Positions 10,375 to 22,950 of a stretch of 64,000 nucleotides of DNA are shown in pieces. The DNA is taken from positions 4,030,001 through 4,094,000 of the forward strand of contig JAXRKN010000037.1 in the NCBI GenBank assembly GCA_038502055.1, given 5' to 3'. Position 1 is the first letter of the stretch; every line of letters begins with the position of its first letter. A program made the translations under genes and the position numbers. The notes under the pieces were generated by a model. That model was not told where the DNA came from. It was given only the letters and a program-made list of their open reading frames with translations, and searched no databases. This DNA is from Tanytarsus gracilentus (lineage: Eukaryota; Arthropoda; Insecta; Diptera; Chironomidae).

Positions 10375-13300
10375 TTAGTTGGATGGTGGACTGCTAAAGT
10401 TAAAAGTGGTTGGAATAGAGTGCTGTGTGAATTGAAATCCTAGTCAAAAAAAGAAGAGAATAGTTAAAATGATTTAGGGTAACTCTAAATTTTGTAAATT
10501 TACCTCCACTCTTTTCAATAGCGTCCGAACGTTTTTGATTTCTTTTCTGTTCGGCTGTCGTGAGAATTTGGTGTAAAGATTTTCTTTGCTCCTCATTCAA
10601 ATTGGCGCTAAGCATCGAATACCAGGTTGGATCTTGAAGCGGTAGTTCTGTAATAAAATCATTTTATTTCCTACTCAATAACTTTTAATCTTAAAAACTT
10701 ACTTTGCATAACTTCTTCAAATAAGAGATATTCATCGATGTAGTCTGTGCCTTCTTGGTCGTCAATGGGAGTCGTGAAACCTTCGAGAGCAGTTTCTTCG
10801 CATTCATCGTCGTCGTCGTCGTCATCGGTATCTTCCTCATCAGAATCGCCGTCCTATAAATCTCAATTTTATTGTAATGTTAATTTGTAATATGTAAAAT
10901 TTCTCACTTTGACAATAGCACTGATTTCAAGTCCTTGCTCGTTTCCCTTCTTTTTAGCTAATTCAGCAATACGCTCCATGTAAGTGTTGTCTAATTCATT
11001 CATTTCATCTTCGTCGCTAGAAATCCCCTCTTCACAATCATCTAATTCCTGCATTACCAAACAGTTAGTGAACTAATCAAAATAATTTATAAAGTTAACT
11101 TACTTCATCTAATTCATCCTCCTCTTCCTCTTCTGCTTCGGCTCTCGCCTCATAAGCTCGTTTAAGGCCATCAAAAATGAGAATGAGTGATGGAATAATA
11201 TCTTTTGATACCTCACTCAAAACTTGTGGCTTCGAGTTTCCAAGCGTGATAAGCGTGCACATGCCCACAACCCACAATTTACGATCGTGAATCCCGAGGA
11301 AACAATCGGTATCGTGTATCCACTGCTTTACAAAGTGCGAAAGAATTGATTCATTTGTGTTGGGCATTGGTTGCTTGCTGAGCATTTCCAGAAGAGGTGC
11401 TGTGTTTGTGTAGAGTGCTGCAATAACGACTTGTAAGCACATTGTGCGCAATTCCGATGTCTTTACCTCCCTCATTAAACGACCCAATGTGAGTTCAACA
11501 AATGTTGGAATGCATTCATTGATGCGACCACGGCATTGAAGAATCATTACTTCTAAAAGCTTAGCTGCATTGCATTCAGACTCCTCGGTAACTTCGTTGC
11601 TAGTGAGAACTTTTTTAGCCATATTGAAGAGTGCAAGGACATAGTGTTGATTGGAGAGGAAAGCATTTGTGTCGACTGTCACGTAATTGTAGAGCGTCGG
11701 CATCATATCGAGGAAATAATCAAGTCCATCCTTCTCAAACATTGAATATATTAATTCCAATAGCTTCCACATGTCTGGTGAAATGGTTTTAGACGTCAGA
11801 TCGTAAATGAGTGAGAATGCTTCTTCGTAGAATTCATTGATGTTGTTTTGAAGAATATGACCGATAACTTGAAGGACAATTGGATGGAGGCTAGCGATGA
11901 CTTCGGGCTTTTCATCCATCACAGAGAGAAGAGTTTCCATTGTGTTTAGTAAGCCCATTGCAGTTATAGCTCGGTCATCATTTGAATCATCTCCTTCCAG
12001 CACTTGCCTAAAGGTCGTCGCTAAATGTTGACAAATTTCAACGGCAATCGGGACTAGCTGATCGGTGAAGGAGCACACAATTTTTTGTAAAACATTTGTC
12101 AAATCTTCATTTTCAGTTTCACGAATAATTTTCAACAATTCTATTGTGATGTTTTTCACTTGACTCTCAATATAGCTTGTCGACTCTGGCTGCGAGACGA
12201 GGAACATTTGAATGGCCACGGCAGCTTCTACTTTTACAGGCAAATCGGGATCAGTCAAGAGAGCGTTTGTCGAGAGCTGCATGACTTTCGCTAGATTTTC
12301 AGGATTTTTAATTTTAATTTCATGAAAACTGTGCAAAACCCAGCATGATCGTGCACGCAAGTGGCCGTGTGGTGATTGAAAACCGGGAAAAACGTATGTC
12401 ACAAGCAATTGCTCCACTTGATCCTTGAAAACTTTCTTCTTTGGTAACACATCAGCTAAGCTTCCAATCATATGCAAAGCCCCATCTTTTTCGCGCGGTG
12501 TGATGTTTGGATTATTAATGATTTGGAAAAATGCAGTCATAACTGAATTCAAAATTCCCTTGCGAGTTTTACACAATCCATGAAGTAAGCTTTCAGCAGC
12601 TGGCACTGGCGAGGAGATGTCATCAAAAACGTCAAATTTCTGACGAATATATTCGATGGGATCCATTTGCCATAATTCTTCGTCGGCCTCAGAGAATGAC
12701 ATGAGTGGAAAAATTACATCTTGAATGAGGGCAATTGCATGTGGTTTGATAATTTTCCACGAGAAAGAATGTGAAACGCTAAAATAAAAATAGTTTCAAA
12801 AAAAATTTACTCATGAAAACAGACAAATTTCACTTACGAATTTTTCATATAGTTGAGAATGTCTGTTAGTACACGTGGCGATACGTAGTTCTTTTTTCGA
12901 TATTCGTCCAGCACTTTAAATTGCACTTGAAGAATTCCCGTCGAGAAGGTTTCCAAATACCATTTTGCAAATTCTTCGTATTCCTTTGAAACAACGTTTC
13001 CGGGGCTACCATACCGCTCAAACATTCTTGCCATGATGTGCGTTGACCACTTTTTAACTTTCCATTCGGGTAATTCCATGTTCTCATCTGGATTTTCGTC
13101 GAGTCGTCCAAGATTTGTCGGTCGTTCGAGCGCTTGTCGACAAATCTCCATCCATTGTGCGAAAACATCTTTTGTTATGATATCCAGCGGCAGTGCATAC
13201 TGAGTGAGTGCATAATAGATTTTTAAAATAAGTTTTTGAAGCAAAATAAACTGGTCGTTTTCATTCATAGGATCGTGGCTGAGGAGAGTAACCATTAGAT

Positions 13301-14372
13301 TGTAAACTAATGGCAATAGCAAATTCATCGCTTCCGTGAGTGGTGCACGTTCGTTTGATTTTTTATACTCGTAATTTTTAACTAATTGATAGAGACATAA
13401 AAGTGAGCCATTCCAGCCATTTGGATCGGTGTTTTGAAGATAGATGCTAATTTTATCGACAACTTGCGTCCAACGACCGGGAAAATCGTGTTTAATAATG
13501 TTGTTAATGCAAACACATAGCTGCACTCGTATGGGCTCGGGCGCAAGAACAATAGCATCGACTATGCTGTCACGTATCATTGCACGATCTTGCTCGTGAA
13601 TAGAAAATGGCAATGGTTGTGCTGCATCTCCTTCGCGATCCTCCCAATTGCTCATGATTGTATTTTTTAAATAGACGGCACCGGCTTGCCGCACAGGCAG
13701 ATCGACATCATTTTGCATAACAACTTGCAGCAAACTAGGCACAAAGCCGATAATTTTGAAAACCTAAAAATAGACGGTGATAATAAACTCATTGATTAAT
13801 ATGAATTTTCAAGGACATTCATGCTCTTTTGTGGGAAAGAAATTTTGCGAAACTTTTTTTTGTTCGTTGAGGTTAGAACGCCGAATATGTATTTTTGGAA
13901 TTTCATTTTCACTTCCTATTTGCCTTCTCATGTAGTTGAGGATAAAATCATATATACATGTTTAATCAATTGTATGCATCATCCAGTAACACGTCGAGAC
14001 GAAAGCATTCGTAAAATTTCACGAGCAAAACGCGAAAATCATTTTTTTTTTCTGCACTTTTGTTGTTGGAAATTGAAAATTGCATCACATTGAAAGGACA
14101 TCGAACCTTGACTATTTTCAAGGTCAGTTGTAAATGGATTAAATTAATTGAGAATTAAATCGCGGAACTGATCTATAAGGTGGCATTCGATAAAGTGCAC
14201 TTTTGATGATTTTTAGCGCAAAAATGCATCGTTCCCATGTGTTCATTTTAAATTTTAGTTTTCTTCAATTTTTCACAACATCTCTTACCTGTTGGAGCTG
14301 TTCATTTGCTTGAGCTTGTTGATTCGCATCTAACGTTGCTCTCAGAAGTTCCACAATCTTTCGGGAATCCAT
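10375..14372 (-). CDS. msk: Importin-7 (moleskin), nuclear import receptor
   Basis: Complete gene of seven coding exons on the minus strand: 14289-14372, 12838-13763, 11104-12778, 10908-11048, 10703-10853, 10504-10647 and 10375-10439; phases agree and total 1061 residues, against 1038-1049 for human IPO7 and fly Moleskin. It starts MDSRKIVELLRATLDANQQA, the importin-beta N-terminal motif, followed by HEAT-repeat sequence (DFPGRW, VRQAGAVYLKN, LRARSCWVLHSF). The C-terminus has the acidic Ran/cargo-region cluster, including seven Asp in a row, the conserved ETALEGFTTPIDD and DPTWYSML, and the FxFG-like TFNFSSPPSN tail. Family role: Ran-GTP-regulated import of cargo such as phosphorylated ERK and histone H1. 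The first intron is long (525 bp); the promoter is shared with Nrk head to head. Confidence 0.97.
13764..14288 (-). other. First intron of importin-7
   Basis: 525 bp between the exon ending DANQQAQANEQLQQ and the exon starting VFKIIGF. The open frame seen here on the plus strand resembles nothing. No RNA gene seen. Confidence 0.7.
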
Positions 14373-14864
14373 AAATGTTGGCGATATTTAATTATTTCGC
14401 AAATATTTCTTAAACTGCTCTCTCGAAAAAAAAATGAGGGGAAATAAGAAGCGCTTTCGAACTTCGACTTCGACACTTCTTTTCGCAACGGCATTTCAAA
14501 ACGTGATCTGATCTTTCATCTTTATGTTTTAACGAAAAAATAAGTGAGCTTAACTTAACTCGCTTGTGCCCGCTTGTGCAAGTAAATTTTAATTATTTTA
14601 ATCACACCTATAGGAGCCATATAGGAGTAGAATAATACGTTGCAGAAAAATTTGAATATTTCCCTTCGAAAGCTACGCTTGAATATTTTCCTACAAGAGC
14701 TACGCTTGAATAAAATCGATAAAAACAAAAAGCAATTTAATATTTATTATCACTCTATTTCTATCTTTCTAGTCCTAAATTTTTTGATAAACACTTTTCA
14801 AAATGACCAACTACTAAAGTAAACTCGAGATTCGTTAAAGTTCATTCAGAAAATTGTGAAAATC
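14373..14864. promoter_or_regulatory. Divergent promoter region of importin-7 and Nrk
   Basis: 492 bp between two head-to-head start codons. It contains a 15-bp direct repeat AGCTACGCTTGAATA (14671-14685 and 14698-14712) and ATCGATA at about 14716, close to the insect DRE core TATCGATA. Short open frames here look spurious. Confidence 0.45.
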
Positions 14865-16917
14865 ATGAGAATTGAAATTTTTTTCGCCACTTTCGTCTGG
14901 ATGTTGTCAACATCAGTTTTGGCTCATGAAGATGGCTATTGTGCACCTTACAATGGAAAAATATGCAAATCCTTCATTAAGAGCACACAAGTTTTCTATT
15001 CGTTAAGTGGTGGTTGGGAAAATGAAAAAATAGCTACTGGACTTTTTACGGAACTTATTGAAGACCTCGACGAACTATGCCAGAAGCCAGCGAGTAAGCT
15101 TTTATGTGCTTATGCCTTTCCTAAATGTAAAATTATCGATGGAATTTCTACTAAATTGCCTCTCTGCTATGAGGACTGCATTGCCGTTCAAAAACTCTTC
15201 TGTTTCAATACATGGGTGCTACTTGAAGTAAGTAAAAGTAATAAAACAATTAAATGAGTGAAATAACTTATCATTAATTTTATAGGAGAGAAAGAATAAA
15301 GGGCAAAATCTTAAGAATAGAGGAGACTTTCGGCTTCCCGACTGTGAGGCACTGCCCAAATACAATATATCTGCAAAACCTCCCTCTTGTTCATACGTTG
15401 GAATCACAGAAATGACCGCATCTGAAATATCATGTAAGCTAAGACTTTTCTTTTTATGTCTTAATCTGTATAATAATAATATTTAAATTTTAGACGAGTG
15501 TCGCTTTGGAAATGGAAAGCATTATTTGGGTCAAATGAATACAACAGTCAGTGGACTAACTTGTCAGCGATGGGATTCTCAAGTTCCACACTCACATTAT
15601 ACGCCGCCCCTTGTCTTTCCAGAGCTTCAAGGTGCTGAAAATTATTGTAGAAACGCTGGTGGCCAAGAACCATCGCCTTGGTGCTATACAGAGGATAAAA
15701 ATGTTAGATGGGAGCATTGTGATATTCCTTTGTGTCCCAATTCAACAGAAAATATCGCTACGTTTGATCTCAACAATCCTCCGATCGAAATGGACAGTCT
15801 TTTTTCACCAATGCTAATTTTTATACTTGGATCTATTGGACTCGTTTGCATTCTTCTCATTCACGTCTGCATTCTTTTAATCTATCGCATATCAAGGTAC
15901 AATAAGCGTCATAGTGAACACGCTACTGCCAATTTTACCGTCATCACACAATCAGTGGACATAAATAAGCTTCCATTAAATGCAGACTATCATCACACTG
16001 CTGCTACTCTAAACCCAAAAATAGAAAAGTTGGAGTATCCAAGGAACGACATAATCTATATAAAAGATCTTGGTCAGGGAGCCTTCGGTCGAGTTTTTCA
16101 GGGCAGAGCACCTCGATTAGTGCCCGGTGAAGAATTCACCTTGGTCGCTGTTAAAATGCTAAAAGATGAAGCCAGTCCTGATATGCATTCAGACTTTGAG
16201 AGAGAAGCTTGTCTTCTGTCTGAATTTGATCATCCAAACATCGTAAAATTGCTTGGTGTTTGTGCTATGGGCAAGCCAATGTGTTTACTCTTTGAGTTTA
16301 TGGCTCGCGGTGACTTAAATGAGTTTCTCCGCTCTTGCTCTCCAGCTTTACAAGTTGCTAGTCAACAGAAAACATTTGGATTAAAAAAGGAATTGACGCA
16401 TCGGGATTTGCTTGCTATTGCACTACAAATTGTAAATGGCATGGTTTATTTGTCTGAAAGGAAATTTGTGCACCGTGATTTGGCAACCAGGAATTGTTTA
16501 ATTAATGAAGATATGGTCGTAAAAATTGCAGACTTTGGCTTATCTCACAAGATTTATAGCCAAAACTATTACAAAGGAGGCGAGGACGATGCAATTCCTA
16601 TTCGTTGGATGCCACCTGAAAGTATTCTCTACAATAAATACACAGTTGAGTCTGATATTTGGGCTTATGGTGTTGTACTTTGGGAAATATTTTCTTTCGC
16701 TATCCAACCTTATTTTGGATTGACTCACGAAGAAGTAGTCAAGTTTATAAAGGATGGAAATATGCTATGTTGTCCCGAAAACACACCAATGGTCATTTAC
16801 ACCCTCATGAGTCAATGTTGGAATAGAAAACCTCACGAGAGACCTACCTTTCAATATATACAGCAAACTTTACATCAGATTTGCGTGGACTATGATACAC
16901 GAGGTGGTGGAAATTGA
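14865..16917 (+). CDS. Nrk: Receptor tyrosine kinase Nrk (MuSK/ROR family)
   Basis: Three exons: 14865-15227, 15286-15433 and 15494-16917, 644 residues. Signal peptide (to about residue 20, ending TSVLA); Frizzled-type cysteine-rich domain (about 25-165, ten cysteines); kringle domain starting ECRFGNGKHYLG and ending EHCDIPLC (about 171-250); transmembrane helix near 275-303; tyrosine kinase about 357-637 with GQGAFGRVF, AVKML, HRDLATRN, DFG and activation loop YSQNYYKGG followed by IPIRWMPPES. The kinase is closer to MuSK (ESDIWAYGVVLWEIFS, PENTPMVIYTLM) than to ROR, and there are no Ig domains, as in fly Nrk. It would act as a plasma-membrane Wnt/neurotrophic-type receptor in the nervous system. 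The first ATG precedes the signal peptide directly. Confidence 0.93.
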
Positions 16918-17700
16918 TTATTTTAAGAGTAAATTTTAACCATACTCAAAGACCTTTTAATACTTATCAAATTAGATTTTATTTAAGATGAACCAGTCAT
17001 GATCTCATTATTTTTAAAGTGGAAATAGTCATTTAAAAATTCTACACGTGTTTACTTGTATCAATTTTAATTTACATGCTGCATGGTCAGAAATTTTAAA
17101 ATAGTATTGCTCCTGGTAAAGGAGCTAAAAAATTTAAATTGCGCCAAAAAAAGCTTAAACATAGTAAATAGTTTTTAAGGTAAAAAATTAATTTATTAAA
17201 TCAACTGTATTAGAGTGAGCATTGTTTGAATTAAAAAGTTTTTTACTGCGTTCATACATCATATAGCAATATGTATAAGATTGTATCAGATATTTTTGTA
17301 TTTTGCATGAAAATCTCTTTAAAATTTGTGTACGAGAAAATCTCAATAAAAAATTTGACAAGTATTTTTACAGAGTTCATAATATATTTTCTGTATGGTC
17401 ACACAATGACAATAATGATATATTTTATGGTGTGAAGAAGAGTCACGCATCATAGATAAAGAACCTGATAATATTGACACAATATGAGTGGAAAGAAATC
17501 TTGTACATTTTAAAAAATATTTTAAAGACGGTAGTATTGAACTGGACAGTCAATTGATCGGACACGAAGTTTTTTTTCAAAGAAAACGCAGTTTATCATA
17601 AAAGTGAAATTCATTGTTAAAAATTTCAAAAATCAAATTAAATGAAACTTAAAAGTTGACGCTAAAGTGAAGCCACGCTTATAAAAATTTAAAAAATAAG
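16918..17700. other. Intergenic, Nrk 3' end and Toll-9 upstream region
   Basis: AT-rich. AATAAA at 17345-17350 may end the Nrk transcript (430 bp 3' UTR). No other coding or RNA gene seen. Confidence 0.55.
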
Positions 17701-20700
17701 ATGAAAATCTTCATTTTAATTTTCATTGTCCAGATTTTTCATGGTCGAGAAAGTACCAATGTTTTAGTGCCAAATGATGCCAACATTCATGCAAAAAATA
17801 ATATTAAAAATTTATTTTACAACGTCGATACGGAACTGAGTGATAATGATTTTGTCAAATACCCATTTATCAATCGAATATTGCATCGGGACAGACACTA
17901 TGATGATGTGATATTTAAAGAAATTAACGCATTAATCTCTCCCAATGAAGTGTCAAGAGAAGATCCTCCAAATTTGTTTCAACCGACACCTCCGCCACCC
18001 ACAACTACAACAGCTCCAACTCCGAATCCATCAGCTAATGAAGAGTGTCTGTTTGGTGTGTCCAATCAGAATATCAAGTGGGTTGACAAAAGGGGAAAAA
18101 TACAATTCAAATATATTTCGAGTAGTGATGAAATGAAAAGTCTTAAAACTTTCGACTATTCATACGAATTTGCTGATACTTTTTATGATTTCCGATTGTT
18201 TTTGAAAGACACTTACAATATGCTTTTGTTTAAGGTGAGTACAAAAAATATAATTGACAAGTTTCGTGATAAGAAAAGAATTTTAACAAAATGTTTTCAC
18301 AAAAATTAAGCTTTGGTGCCGTCAATGCGTAAAACTTTTAATTAAAAATATTAACGTAATTACAAAATCACATTGAAAATTTCGAATTGTTTGCTTTAAA
18401 AGCTTGCAAATTCACTCTAAAAAGCAATTTCTTATCGATTTAATTTTCTTATCGCGATTATTTCTTTTATAACACTGCATTGGCAATTTAATAAAAAAAA
18501 ATGATAATGAATTTCAATTTGAAACTTGAAAGTATGCCGTTTTTAGTTAGATTTTTAAAAAAATTCGAAAACTCTTTAAATTCTCAATTGATTTTTTTTT
18601 ATCTTACTAAAATAGGAGATTCAAGTACTCTCATTGGCGTACAATAATTTTAATCAATTACCAGAAGCATTGCTCAATCAATCAACAAACACTTTACTTT
18701 ATCTTTCACTTGCTGGCAATGATTTTGAAAAATTGGATGCTTTCAAGCCGGCGCTATATCTATCGGAATTACTTCAACTTGATTTGAGAAATTGTAGATT
18801 AAAGATAATCTGGCAAAATTTCTTCAAGCCTTTGAAAAATCTAGAGAGTCTTTATCTTTCGTATAATAACATTATGACTTTGCAAGAAAATGCTTTAAAC
18901 ATCCCATCATTGCAAGTTCTCGATCTTTCATTTAACGAAGAAGCTGAAATTTCTGATGACACGCCGAATCGCATGAGGATTCCAGAGCACGCTTTCGTGA
19001 ATTTGAAAAATTTGCAATTACTTGATTTATCGCACACAAAATTGGAAATTAAATCGGTGGCATCACTCACAAGGTTATCATCAACAATTATTGGAATAAG
19101 TTTATGCTATAGTGATTTAACTTTCACTGGTCAAAAATTACTTACGAATTTAATTAGACTCAAATACCTAGACGTTTCTGGGAATCCTCAACTTAATTTC
19201 ACACGAATAATGTTTAATGATATTTCGCGTACTTTAGAGCGAATAGATGCAAGGGACTCAAATGTTCGCAACTTAGACTGGGCAAGGCCGCTCACAAAAC
19301 TGAAAGTGCTAAATCTTAAGGACAACAAAATTCATGAATTGGACAATTCAAGTTTCTCTCATATGCTTGACCTAGAAGATTTAAATCTCGAGAAAAATTC
19401 TATTGGAAATTGGTTCACTCGGCTGTTTACACAAAATCAAGAGCTCATAACTTTAAATTTGCGCGAGAACACATTGACGCAGTTGTCAACTGAAATGGTG
19501 GATGACTTACTGAGCGTCAAATTTTTGGCACTTGGAAAAAATAAATTTGAATGTAGTTGCAGTTTGCAGGAGTTTATGCATGCACTTTTCGAAAGTACCA
19601 AACGAACGAATGTCACTAACCTGCGGGATGATTTAGGTCAGCATTATTAATTTTTAAAAATATTTTAAATCTAGCAATTTTATTTTTTTTAGAAATCGCA
19701 TTTGAAGAAAAACCATCGCAAGTTGAGTCAACGACCCTTCAGTCAGTAATTTTTGGTGTTCGCAGTAATTTGCGACCAGAATATGACATAATTTCAAGAA
19801 TATATCAAAAGTACTATGATCAAGTGCTTCAGAGCATCGAAGCTCTACAGAAGAACGATTACAAGTTCAAATCGTTCATTTCCATTTCCGAATTGACACC
19901 ATTGAGTTCATCGCCAGATGCAGTGTCAGATAAATTGCAAACAGTTCTCCTAGATTACGATGAGAATAATGAGGACTATCAGTGCATGAACATTACGGAG
20001 AAGCAGAGACAATTACTTCTCGAGTCAATTGACTTGTGCAGTCATTATCCTGATAAGTCACCCTATAGTGAATTAAGTGACGTGGTAATAGTTGCACTTT
20101 CCACATCTATACCCACCATGCTAATAATTTCCTTATTATTACTTCTGACTTATTGGAAGTGGTGGCATATCCGATATTTTTGCATCCTCTGCAAAAACTC
20201 CGCAATTTTAACTTTTATGGATGACAATGATGACGGAAAGGAAACAATTGTGCGCCACAAAAGTAACAGTTCTGTAGCTGATATCTTTCTCTACGATGTA
20301 TTCGTAAGCTATTCCGACCAGAATCGGGATTGGGTATTGGATGAATTCATACCGAACATTGAAATGAGAGAATCCATCAATGTTTGCCTTCATGAGAGAG
20401 ATTTTCAAGTAGGATCGGGGATTCTAGAGAATATCGTGTCATGTATGGACCGATCGAGATGCCTTTTATTATTAATCTCTAGAAACTTCCTTGAAAGTCA
20501 GTGGTGTCAATTTGAAATGAATTTAGCGCAACATAGATTACTGGAGACGCGCAGGGAAAAACTTATTATGGTGTTTTTAGAAGAAATTCCCATGAAAAAG
20601 CAGCCTAAAATTTTGAAATATTTAATGCGGACAAAAACCTACATTAAATGGCCAGAAAATGGGTGCGAGAGTGAAAAACAGCTTTTTTGGAGGCGACTAA

Positions 20701-20756
20701 AAAAATCGATAATCTGCGGAAAGTGGGAAAATGTGAGCTATGGAAGTGTTTTATGA
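17701..20756 (+). CDS. Toll-9: Toll-like receptor, Toll-9 type
   Basis: Three exons: 17701-18234, 18616-19636 and 19693-20756, 872 residues, close to fly Toll-9 (~900). Signal peptide MKIFILIFIVQIFHG; a low-complexity Pro/Thr linker (PTPPPPTTTTAPTPNPS) near residue 100; about ten leucine-rich repeats in exon 2; one C-terminal Cys cluster (FECSCSLQEFMHALF) and no internal LRRCT/LRRNT pair, i.e. the single-cysteine-cluster, vertebrate-TLR-like form. Transmembrane segment near residues 646-675. TIR domain from about 718: YDVFVSYS, CLHERDFQVGSGILENIVSCMDRS (given in two parts: CLHERDFQVGSG, then ILENIVSCMDRS), LLLISRNFLESQWCQFE (box 2/3 region), IKWP. Expected to signal through MyD88-type adaptors. 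Orthology to Toll-9 is from the TIR box 2 wording; the class is certain. Confidence 0.88.
18235..18615 (+). other. First intron of Toll-9
   Basis: 381 bp, AT-rich, with donor GTGAGT and acceptor AATAG. No coding or RNA element seen on either strand. Confidence 0.65.
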
Positions 20757-20841
20757 ATGAAATTAATTTTTTCAATAGCTCTATTTTGAATCTTTTATAA
20801 TTTTAAAAATTTTGCAAAGAAACGTGATAAAAATTTAACGA

Positions 20842-20847
20842 AATAAA
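20842..20847 (+). terminator. Poly(A) signal of Toll-9
   Basis: AATAAA 85 bases after the stop codon. Confidence 0.5.
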
Positions 20848-21022
20848 AAACCTAAAAATATTTAAAGAAATCTTTGTTTTTTCCTCAATTTTAATGATTC
20901 TAAGGGGGAAAGATGATCATATTAATAATCTGTGTACAAATTAAGTTTTTTTGAAGAGAAAGTCAGTTCAGTAGCTTGAGCAAGCAATGATAAGTTGTGC
21001 AAATATTGAATATTTAACTCAC

Positions 21023-21156
21023 CTGTGGATGAATCGTATATGGGACGACGATGAATCGAATATTTTTGATAATCATCATCATCAATAAATGATATCTGTT
21101 AAAAATTACATTTAAACCCTTAAATTAACTTTAAAAAAATTACTTACACGTCTCAT
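21023..21156 (-). CDS. Possible micro-gene: two spliced exons encoding a short acidic/basic peptide
   Basis: On the minus strand, ATGAGACGT (21148-21156) ends at GTAAGT; 51 bp on, a well-formed exon (21023-21095) is bounded by AACAG and GTGAGT and stays open: ISFIDDDDYQKYSIHRRP, then IYDSST. A TCAGTG initiator lies 24 bases upstream of the ATG (21180-21185). If it splices to the next good acceptor (ACACAG near 20930), a stop follows after two residues, giving about 29 residues, with ATTAAA shortly after. It could instead be the 5' end of a gene whose later exons I did not find. Not recognised. Confidence 0.35.
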
Positions 21157-21526
21157 GTTTTCTAAAAATATTAAATTTTCACTGAGATCACAAAAACTAA
21201 ATGGTGTTTAATTGTCACTTTTTTTAAGCCAAGTTATTAAAAATTAAAACAGCAAAGATTTTTTCTTTCTCAAATATGGACATTTATATTTTCTTCTCAT
21301 TAAAATTAAATTTATGAACACTTAAAAAATTTCATACACAATTTTGTTTTACGGAAAAGAGGTCAAGTTGCAGAAGAATGGTTTTGAAATTTATGATAAA
21401 AGAATCCAAAATTATAAATTTTAATGTTTTTTTAAAATTTTCAGTTGGTCAAAAAAAGAATCTTTAATATTTTTAAATAAACAAATTATTTTCACTCTTT
21501 AACTTAACCTCACTTCATCTCTTAAT
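21157..21526. other. Intergenic between micro-gene and fd59A 3' end
   Basis: AT-rich. It contains the initiator-like TCAGTG (minus strand, 21180-21185) and the fd59A 3' UTR. Nothing else seen. Confidence 0.5.
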
Positions 21527-22950
21527 TTATCTGTCATCAACCATTCTACCGATTAAATTTTCTATGCTAAAACCTTTCACATTTCCATATTTTCCTCTTT
21601 TCTTTTCACTTAAATTTAGCAGACTGTGATCAGTAAATTGTTCATTGTAAAACTCATTTTCATCTTCTTCCGTCGTCAAATAAATTGCTCGCTTTGAATT
21701 TTCATCTCGTGAATCATTTTTATTTGCACTCAAAGTTAGTTTATCACTCGAAATAGACGGCGGAGTTTGCGAGAGTGAATGATGACTTTTAATCGTAATT
21801 TGAGCTGAGTTTCGCATTATTTTATTCCACTCCTCACTTTTTACTCTACTCACATCTTCACTATTAAAATTATTTAATTGTTTCAATTCACTCACATGCT
21901 GATCATTATCAGAATCAGTTTCGACGTCAATGTTATCATTATTGATATCATCGTCATTTTCATAAGAGCTATTTAAGTTTTGTAGTTGAGGTTCACTGAA
22001 CACTGTCTTTGAGTTGTTGCTGTTTAAAAGTTCATTTTTAATCGATTGAATTGTAACCGAATCAAAATATTCCTTTTTATGGTGCGATTTTTCTGACGAC
22101 TCGAGCGGCATTGCCGAGTGATTTGTTCCTCGAAAATTGATGAAATTGAGAGGTGCATTGAAATTTTGATGATGCGAGAGTGACGGATGGGCCGACGGAT
22201 GATGATGAAAGGGAATAACAGGAACGGGTTTACGTATCCAAAATGGACTGAAGGGTGCAAACATGTTTGGAAAGGGAATATTTGGATGCACTTGTATCCT
22301 TTTATAACGCTTTCGTCGACGTAGAAAACTGCCATTGTCAAACATGTCCTCCGCAAGTGGGTCGAGAGTCCAAAAATTACCTTTTCCTGGATTTCCTGGT
22401 TCACGTGGAATTTTTATAAAACAGTCGTTCAAACTATTGAATAAAAAATGTTATGAAATTTTTTTTTGATTTAAATAAAATTAATTTACCTCAAATTGTG
22501 CCTAATTGAATTTTGCCAGGCGGGAAATTTTTCTTTATAGTATGGAAATCTGTTAATGTCATCAAGAAAAAAATTAAGTATCAATCCACAAAGTTCATTA
22601 TCATGTTTCTTCTGCTCACACACTTACCGACTCATTATGAATTCACAAATTCCACTTAATGTTAATTTCTTCTGCGGTGATTGGAGGATTGCCATTGTTA
22701 CTGTGAAGACATGTGAGGTATTAATTAATGAAATTATGAGTGAGCGAAATTTTTAATTACTTAATGCAATGTAGGAATATGGCGGCTTTACGGTTGATGA
22801 TGTGCTCGGCGATGGATCACGCTTTTCCAAATTCTTGTCATCAACATTTTTCTTTTGATCACTTAGTTTTGTTAAATTTAAATTATTTTTCGAAGGAATC
22901 GGAGAAACTGCCGAAACACGAAAATCCACAGAGTTAAGTGAAGGATGCAT
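21527..22950 (-). CDS. fd59A: Forkhead transcription factor, FoxD class (fd59A-like)
   Basis: Four coding exons on the minus strand: 22761-22950, 22628-22700, 22490-22549 and 21527-22433 (phases 1, 2 and 2; 409 residues). Together they encode a complete forkhead domain, residues about 58-155: KPPYSYIALITMAI, LTLSGICEFIMSRFPYYKEK, FPAWQNSIRHNLSLNDCFIK, PGNPGKGNFWTLDP, DMFDNGSFLRRRKRYKR. The LQSPQKKLTLSGICEFI wording and the LAEDMFDNGS loop are FoxD-type and match fly fd59A best. The rest is Asn/Asp/Ser-rich with His-Pro-rich HHHPSAHPSLSHH after the domain. The domain is split by three tiny introns. The first ATG (MHPSLNS) is chosen because the frame upstream is open only from a TTG after a stop. 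DNA-binding nuclear factor, probably neural. Confidence 0.93.

Noticed and set aside
13821..14093. 90-codon plus-strand ORF inside importin-7 intron 1
   Set aside because: Composition is Phe/Lys/His from AT-rich intron sequence, without splice signals or similarity to anything.
14640..14822. 60-codon plus-strand ORF upstream of Nrk
   Set aside because: It spans the 15-bp direct repeat (LRLNIFLQELRLNK) in a promoter region and has no Met; read as regulatory DNA.
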